From: Fimenecus sp045531435
GTDB lineage: Bacteria; Bacillota; Clostridia; Oscillospirales; Acutalibacteraceae
Reading direction: 5' to 3'
NCBI GenBank assembly: GCA_045531435.1
Contig: JAZSDZ010000115.1
Coordinates: 1 to 32,476, forward strand
DNA length: 32,476 bases
The position numbers and the translations under genes are program-made. Below are positions 29,578 through 32,476 of this stretch, piece by piece. The notes under the pieces were generated by a model. It was not told where the DNA came from, searched no databases, and worked only from the letters and a program-made list of their open reading frames with translations. Position 1 is the stretch's first letter. The number at the start of each line of letters is the position of its first letter.

Positions 29578-30513
29578 ATGAAAAAGTTTTTATCCGTAAT
29601 TTTATCTTTTATTATGTTCGTTTGTGCTTTATCAATTCCTGCTTTTGCTTGTGTCGTTAAAGAAGATGCATATGATGACAATCTTGAGGAATTACAAAAG
29701 AAATTCATCTATGGTGAAGGTCCTGAAACAGACGGATATACTATCGATTACAGATATTTTTCACCAGTTGAAGATGGTGACAATGGAAAATATCCACTTG
29801 TAATCTGGCTTCACGGTATGGGTGATGGTGCTGAAGAAGGAAAACAGGCAAAAGCAAGTGATATCGCTTTCTGGACATCTAACGAATTCCAATCTCGTTT
29901 TAAGGGAACAAACGGCGCTTTTATTTTTGCACCTCGTTCACTCGAAGAAGAAGGTCTTTTCTGGTCAGACAGTCTTATCCGTCCTTTATATGCAGCAATT
30001 GATGATTTTATTGCAAAAAACAAGAATAATATTGATTTAAGTCGCATTTATATGGGTGGCTATTCAATGGGTGGCCAAATGACATTGAGAATGGCTGTTG
30101 AATATTCTGAAATGTTTGCTGCAATTTTCCCTATCTGTCCTTTCTGGATACCATCAGTTGAACAGTGTGAACGAATTTCTCATATTCCTGTATGGATGAC
30201 AAGCGGTGTTCCTGACCCTCTTGTAAATTACTTTTTCTTTGTCCGTAACACATGGAACAATATCATTTCAACAAATGACTCACCTACTGATTGCAGATTA
30301 TCATCACTTTTGTTAGTAAAATATCCAAGCGGAAACCCAACATCAAGTTCACACCACTCCTGGTTTGCAGTAAATTATGATATGTTCAGTTCTGATAACG
30401 GAAACTATCCGTTTATGAAAACTGTAAACGGATTAGGTGAAAAAATCACTCTTACATATCCTGATGGTATGATTTCTTGGTTGTCAAGCTACACAAGTGA
30501 TTATACCGGATAA
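29578..30513 (+). CDS. Secreted alpha/beta-hydrolase (carboxylesterase-like)
   Basis: A 311-residue protein with a clear signal peptide: MKK, a hydrophobic core, and an AFA cleavage site at residues 22-24, giving a mature start at Cys25. The AFAC sequence is a poor lipobox, so a lipoprotein is less likely. The catalytic elements are YPLVIWLHGMGDG (oxyanion HG at 79-80), the nucleophile elbow GGYSMGGQM (Ser163), an acid in SGVPDPLVNY (Asp213) and a histidine in SSHHSWF (His259 or His260). This resembles the feruloyl-esterase/PHB-depolymerase/LpqC-like group acting on plant-wall esters or similar; the precise substrate is not known. GAGG lies seven bases before the ATG. Monocistronic, between its own promoter and a perfect terminator. 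Confidence 0.85.
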   Translation: MKKFLSVILSFIMFVCALSIPAFACVVKEDAYDDNLEELQKKFIYGEGPETDGYTIDYRYFSPVEDGDNGKYPLVIWLHGMGDGAEEGKQAKASDIAFWTSNEFQSRFKGTNGAFIFAPRSLEEEGLFWSDSLIRPLYAAIDDFIAKNKNNIDLSRIYMGGYSMGGQMTLRMAVEYSEMFAAIFPICPFWIPSVEQCERISHIPVWMTSGVPDPLVNYFFFVRNTWNNIISTNDSPTDCRLSSLLLVKYPSGNPTSSSHHSWFAVNYDMFSSDNGNYPFMKTVNGLGEKITLTYPDGMISWLSSYTSDYTG

Positions 30514-30530
30514 GACAATAACTACACGTT

Positions 30531-30567
30531 TAAAGAGTCCACTTTTCAGTGGACTCTTTACTGTTTT
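30531..30567 (+). terminator. Terminator of the esterase gene
   Basis: A perfect 13-base stem, TAAAGAGTCCACT (30531-30543) to AGTGGACTCTTTA (30548-30560), with loop TTTC and a following CTGTTTT. Confidence 0.85.
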
Positions 30568-30582
30568 GACGCAATTATTCAC

Positions 30583-30611
30583 TTGACTATTTTCCTTATC
30601 AATAATATAAT
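30583..30611 (+). promoter_or_regulatory. Promoter of the nucleotidyltransferase-family gene
   Basis: TTGACT (30583-30588), a 17-base spacer and perfect TATAAT (30606-30611), 36 bases before the ATG. Confidence 0.75.
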
Positions 30612-30647
30612 TATGGTGGTAATATATTGTACAAAGAGGTGTTCTGA

Positions 30648-31823
30648 ATGGAAAAATTGCATAGAAATCTTTTATCAATTATAAAATCATCACTTACAGG
30701 AGAGTCTGTTTCTATTGATGATGACCTTGATTACAAACAACTTTTCACCATAAGCAGAACACATCAGATTATACCTCTTGTTTTTGATGGCTTATATAAA
30801 GCAAAAGGGAATTTCAATGGTTTTGAGCATTTTAGAAATTATACCTTTCGTTTAATCTCTCGCGACCAGAATCAATTACACTACCTTAAAAAGATAGAGT
30901 CTTTGTTTAACGATAACGGTATCGATTATATGCTTCTTAAAGGTTCATCCATAAAGAAATATTACCCTGTCTCCGAATTCAGACTAATGGGAGATATTGA
31001 TATTTTATTTAAGGAAGCACAATACAAAGAAATTAAACCATTACTCGAAAGTATTGGCCTTACACAAACAACTGAATCTGACCACGAATTAATATGGACG
31101 AGTGAAAACGGTCTGGTTTTAGAGCTTCATAAACGACTTATTCCATCATACAACGACGATTATTATTCATATTACATCAACCCTTGGGAAAAGGCTGTTT
31201 ACAAAAGCAATCACTCATATTCAATGTCTAAGGAAGACGAATACATCTATATCTTCACTCATCTTACAAAACATTATCGTGATGGTGGAATCGGATTAAG
31301 ACATCTTATTGACATATGGTATTTCACCTTAAAGCATTCTCTTTTAAACAAAGCTTACATCAATAAAGAGCTTGAAAAACTTGAATTACTTGAATTTCAC
31401 AATAATATTATTGACACTCTTGATGTTTGGTTTAACGGTAAAGACGATACTGAATTAACAGATTATATTACCAAGAGAATCATCGACAGTGGTTCATTCG
31501 GAATCAAGGAATGGCACGATAAAGCAAATGCTGCACGAAAAACAGCAAGGGCTGATTCTGCTTCTTCTGCAAAAAGAAAAACCATTTTAAGGCTTATCTT
31601 CTTGCCTATGCAGGAAATGAGAAAAAAATTTCCTGTGTTGGAAAAACTGCCTGTTCTGTTACCTGTTATGTGGTTAGTAAGATGGGTTACTGCAATTTTT
31701 GGCAAGAAAAAGAATATTGCTGAAAAAACAAGTAAATTAACATATATCGATGAACAGATTGTTGACGATTATAACAGTGAGTTACAAAAAGTCGGACTAA
31801 AATTCAATCTCAAAAAAGAATAA
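30648..31823 (+). CDS. Nucleotidyltransferase family protein (NTP_transf_5 type)
   Basis: A 391-residue cytoplasmic protein. The core LLKGSSIKKYYPVSEF then RLMGDIDILF (residues 96-121) is the signature of the NTP_transf_5 family, with the metal-binding Asp116 and Asp118 in the DxD position. Further family features are LELHKRL after it and IFTHLTKHY with a GGIGLRHLIDIWYF block (about 213-228). Members occur with polysaccharide, lasso-peptide and other modification loci, and their acceptors are mostly unknown. Residues 295-345 are basic and partly hydrophobic, perhaps touching the membrane. The ribosome site is AAAGAGGT. It stands alone, so no pathway can be given. Confidence 0.82.
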   Translation: MEKLHRNLLSIIKSSLTGESVSIDDDLDYKQLFTISRTHQIIPLVFDGLYKAKGNFNGFEHFRNYTFRLISRDQNQLHYLKKIESLFNDNGIDYMLLKGSSIKKYYPVSEFRLMGDIDILFKEAQYKEIKPLLESIGLTQTTESDHELIWTSENGLVLELHKRLIPSYNDDYYSYYINPWEKAVYKSNHSYSMSKEDEYIYIFTHLTKHYRDGGIGLRHLIDIWYFTLKHSLLNKAYINKELEKLELLEFHNNIIDTLDVWFNGKDDTELTDYITKRIIDSGSFGIKEWHDKANAARKTARADSASSAKRKTILRLIFLPMQEMRKKFPVLEKLPVLLPVMWLVRWVTAIFGKKKNIAEKTSKLTYIDEQIVDDYNSELQKVGLKFNLKKE

Positions 31824-31861
31824 AAACAAGGGGATGCTAAAAAGCGCAGACCGTATAAAAC

Positions 31862-31922
31862 TATATATTTCAAAGGGGTTCTTCAGGTGGATTAGCCTGT
31901 AAGAACCCCTTTGAAATATATA
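31862..31922. repeat. Long perfect hairpin (22-bp arms)
   Basis: The 22 bases at 31862-31883 are exactly inverted at 31901-31922. Inside, CAGG/CCTG extends the stem with one bulged T and an eight-base loop. Further out GTATAAAAC (31853-31861) is inverted at 31950-31958. No strong T run follows on the plus strand; AGTTTTATAC follows on the minus strand, so it could end the leftward phosphoesterase transcript. Otherwise it resembles the core of a decayed miniature element. Confidence 0.6.
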
Positions 31923-32103
31923 AAATGGATAAATATCTGGAATTTTTATGTTTTATACTACAAACAAGCCTCGCCACTCGGCGTACATTTATACGCCTTC
32001 GGGCAAACAAAATCAAGCCTGATACCATGATTCTGCTCGGTTTGTCCGTTCTGCATCATTTTTCCTATCCCCTAAAAAGAGGCTGTAAGAAAACATTCGT
32101 GTT
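31923..32103. other. Gene-free interval with a second small hairpin
   Basis: No gene is supported. GGCGTA/TACGCC with a six-base loop (31980-31997) sits in a GC-richer patch (about 31967-32003) resembling intergenic repeat sequence. TCCGTTCTGCA at 32045-32055 also occurs in the degenerate repeat near 29450 and, as TTCGTTCTGCA, in reverse near 7920. Confidence 0.35.
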
Positions 32104-32476
32104 TTATAATTTTTCTCCCGTTGTGGCATTCACAATATCCTTGAATATTGCACGATAATTCGATGTAATGTATTTATCCACATGAAGTGAGCCGAAATAC
32201 CATTTTCTGAAATTGCAATTTTGTGCAAGTTCTTCAAAGTAAGCATTGAGTGCACTTACGCGAAATTCTGATGAATCATTGAGATTCAAGAAATTCTTAA
32301 CCTTAAGTGGAGGCTCATGTGTAATAATAATATCCATATCATACCCTGCTACCTCAAGGTTTTCTGCACCTTCAAGCAACTCCTCACGTGTAGGAAGCTC
32401 ATCCTTTGACCATGCATTGACATCACGACGGATATCGATATCTGAGCTTTCACCACCACCCATTGTAAAGACTTTT
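32104..32476 (-). CDS. Metallophosphoesterase, C-terminal part (runs off the right edge)
   Basis: An open frame continues unbroken to the window end, giving about 124 residues of a C-terminus. It shows MGGGESSDIDIRRD followed by W.KDELPTREE, MDIIITHEPP (metal-binding His after the T) and WYFGSLHVDKYIT, which is in the position of the GHxH motif of calcineurin-like phosphoesterases. This set of spacings is that of small cytoplasmic phosphoesterases similar to those in phage and Firmicutes genomes. GSLH in place of GHxH is a notable variant. The apparent ATG at 32463 is only an internal methionine, since the frame and similarity continue upstream. Substrate unknown. Confidence 0.7.
   Translation of the reverse strand, partial: KVFTMGGGESSDIDIRRDVNAWSKDELPTREELLEGAENLEVAGYDMDIIITHEPPLKVKNFLNLNDSSEFRVSALNAYFEELAQNCNFRKWYFGSLHVDKYITSNYRAIFKDIVNATTGEKL

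Noticed and set aside
31925..32158. A 77-codon plus-strand frame in the gene-free interval
   Set aside because: No ribosome site, composition unlike a protein, and it runs over hairpins and into the end of the phosphoesterase gene on the other strand.
1..32476. CRISPR array, prophage, plasmid genes or complete insertion sequence
   Set aside because: No regularly spaced direct repeats, integrase, transposase, capsid or replication genes were found on either strand.

Overview
This is chromosomal DNA from a low-GC, spore-forming Gram-positive anaerobe, most likely a Clostridia/Oscillospiraceae-type gut or rumen bacterium. The basis is a spoVAC gene, strong AGGAGG-type ribosome sites with frequent TTG/GTG starts, two GPH-type sugar symporters, hexuronate and pectin genes, a Na+-pumping decarboxylase beta subunit, and many small DUF families typical of this class. 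I see no phage, plasmid, CRISPR or complete insertion sequence. The assignment is inference; there is no rRNA gene here.

Layout. 1-1.1 kb (minus): the 5' part of uxuA (mannonate dehydratase) behind its own promoter, and a histidine phosphatase. 1.2-7.8 kb: a helix-turn-helix regulator (+) meets the end of a five-gene minus-strand operon, rlmB > degenerate P-type-ATPase-like membrane protein > mgtC-like > trmN6 > rsmI, with a good promoter at 7808-7836. 7.8-8.05 kb is non-coding and holds a GC-rich hairpin element. 8.05-13.3 kb: a membrane-anchored permuted NlpC/P60-like protein, an isolated spoVAC, a GH28 pectinase-like enzyme just behind tRNA-Thr(CGT), a FabG/YmfI-type reductase, and uxaC. 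13.4-14.4 kb: a DusB-type tRNA dihydrouridine synthase. 14.5-22.3 kb (minus): an operon of a MurE-like ligase, a small membrane protein, a GPH symporter and a metallophosphoesterase; then a second GPH symporter with an anchored protein of unknown function; then a DUF554 membrane protein. 22.5-28.8 kb (plus): decarboxylase beta subunit plus a small OadG-like protein; a two-gene unit of HAAS-like membrane protein and condensation-type acyltransferase; a five-gene operon DUF1836 > DUF6054-like > DUF4177 > NfeD > SPFH/stomatin. 28.9-32.5 kb: a small conserved-looking protein, tRNA-Leu(GAG), a secreted esterase, an NTP_transf_5-type nucleotidyltransferase, a long perfect hairpin, and the 3' part of a metallophosphoesterase.

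How the genes fit together. uxaC, uxuA and the GH28 enzyme suggest growth on pectin or other uronate polymers, but the three are scattered and separately promoted. rlmB, trmN6, rsmI, dus and two tRNA genes make the window rich in translation and RNA modification. NfeD and SPFH form the classic membrane-microdomain pair, here behind three small uncharacterised proteins.

Most unusual items: the 935-residue protein that keeps the membrane layout of a P1B-type ATPase but has lost all three catalytic signatures; the MurE-like ligase with DDPA in place of DNPR, linked to a GPH symporter; and the HAAS/acyltransferase pair. Functions beyond family level are inference, because no database search could be run.
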